This document shows, piece by piece, positions 20,799-20,896 of a stretch of DNA of 20,896 nt; position 1 is the first letter of the stretch; every line of letters starts with the position of its first letter. Origin of the DNA: Sulfurimonas sp. (GTDB taxonomy: Bacteria > Campylobacterota > Campylobacteria > Campylobacterales > Sulfurimonadaceae); assembly GCA_021157665.1 (NCBI GenBank), contig JAGGWE010000040.1, forward strand, positions 1 through 20,896, read 5' to 3'. The translations under genes and the position numbers were made by a program. Under the pieces are notes generated by a model. It worked only from the letters and a program-made list of their open reading frames with translations. It made no database searches and was not told the origin of the DNA.

Positions 20799-20896
20799 AT
20801 GAAATTTATAATAAATATATTACTTATTTCTATTTTTACTCTTAGTGGATATTCATCTACTTTAACTGATAATAAAAACTTAGTTGTTGTTTATAC
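20799..20896 (+). CDS. Start of a secreted protein (3' truncated by window)
   Basis: ATG at 20799 with AAGGG about 9 bp upstream opens a frame that runs off the window after 32 codons. The residues seen, MKFIINILLISIFTLSGYSS, are a Sec signal peptide, so another exported protein follows the DUF302-like gene in the same direction. No mature-domain identity can be given. Confidence 0.7.
   Translation, partial: MKFIINILLISIFTLSGYSSTLTDNKNLVVVY

Overview
The window looks like chromosomal DNA from a sulfur-oxidising member of the Campylobacterota (Sulfurimonas/Sulfurovum/Arcobacter-like). The evidence is the low-GC, gene-dense sequence, a soxCDYZ-type cluster, a CcoG protein, AT-rich -10-driven promoters, and a RelE/ParE toxin of the type common in this phylum. 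The genus is inferred from gene content. No tRNA, rRNA, CRISPR array, insertion sequence or prophage was seen, and no stretch over 300 bp lacks a gene.

Layout. (1) 1-363: 3' end of a ComM/YifB-type Mg-chelatase-family gene (+), convergent with metH (482-3985, -). The 118 bp between them hold two small related hairpins. (2) 3986-4189: divergent promoter region with a perfect 17-bp palindrome over the -35 box, matching the core of the IscR type 1 motif. It drives a degenerate serine-recombinase-like gene (4190-4843) followed 1 bp later by ccoG (4845-6275). (3) 6323/6335-9901: a very long DUF748/AsmA-like envelope protein. Then come a YeiH-family transporter (9957-11021) and an unknown 155-aa protein (11084-11551). 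(4) 11555-14836: a tightly packed or overlapping run of a LapB/YciM-like TPR protein, rnhA, rnc, a 27-codon small ORF and aroC. The small ORF uses the rnc stop as its start (ATGA) and the aroC start as its stop (GTGA), and it lies over an RNA fold that would hide the aroC ribosome binding site. (5) 14846-15320: a RelE/ParE-type toxin-antitoxin pair. (6) 15562-20777: soxC, soxD, soxY, soxZ, a periplasmic thioredoxin-like protein, a MOSC protein and a DUF302-like secreted protein, then the start of another secreted protein at the right edge.

How the genes work together. The soxCDYZ block encodes the sulfane dehydrogenase SoxCD, a molybdoenzyme with a dihaem cytochrome, and its sulfur-carrier SoxYZ. 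The co-oriented thioredoxin, MOSC and DUF302 genes are plausible accessory factors for thiol redox or sulfur handling. CcoG serves assembly of the cbb3 oxidase, the likely end point of the electrons.

The most striking unexplained signal is a 9-mer, GGCATGTGG (longer form CTTGGCATGTGG followed by A/T-rich sequence). It occurs eight times on both strands, in several reading frames and in intergenic DNA, where about 0.03 would be expected by chance. It is confined to 0.4-4.1 kb and 12.3-14.3 kb (comM, metH, rnhA, aroC neighbourhoods) and absent from the DUF748, transporter, toxin-antitoxin and sox regions. It behaves like a DNA uptake sequence or a recombination (Chi-like) signal.
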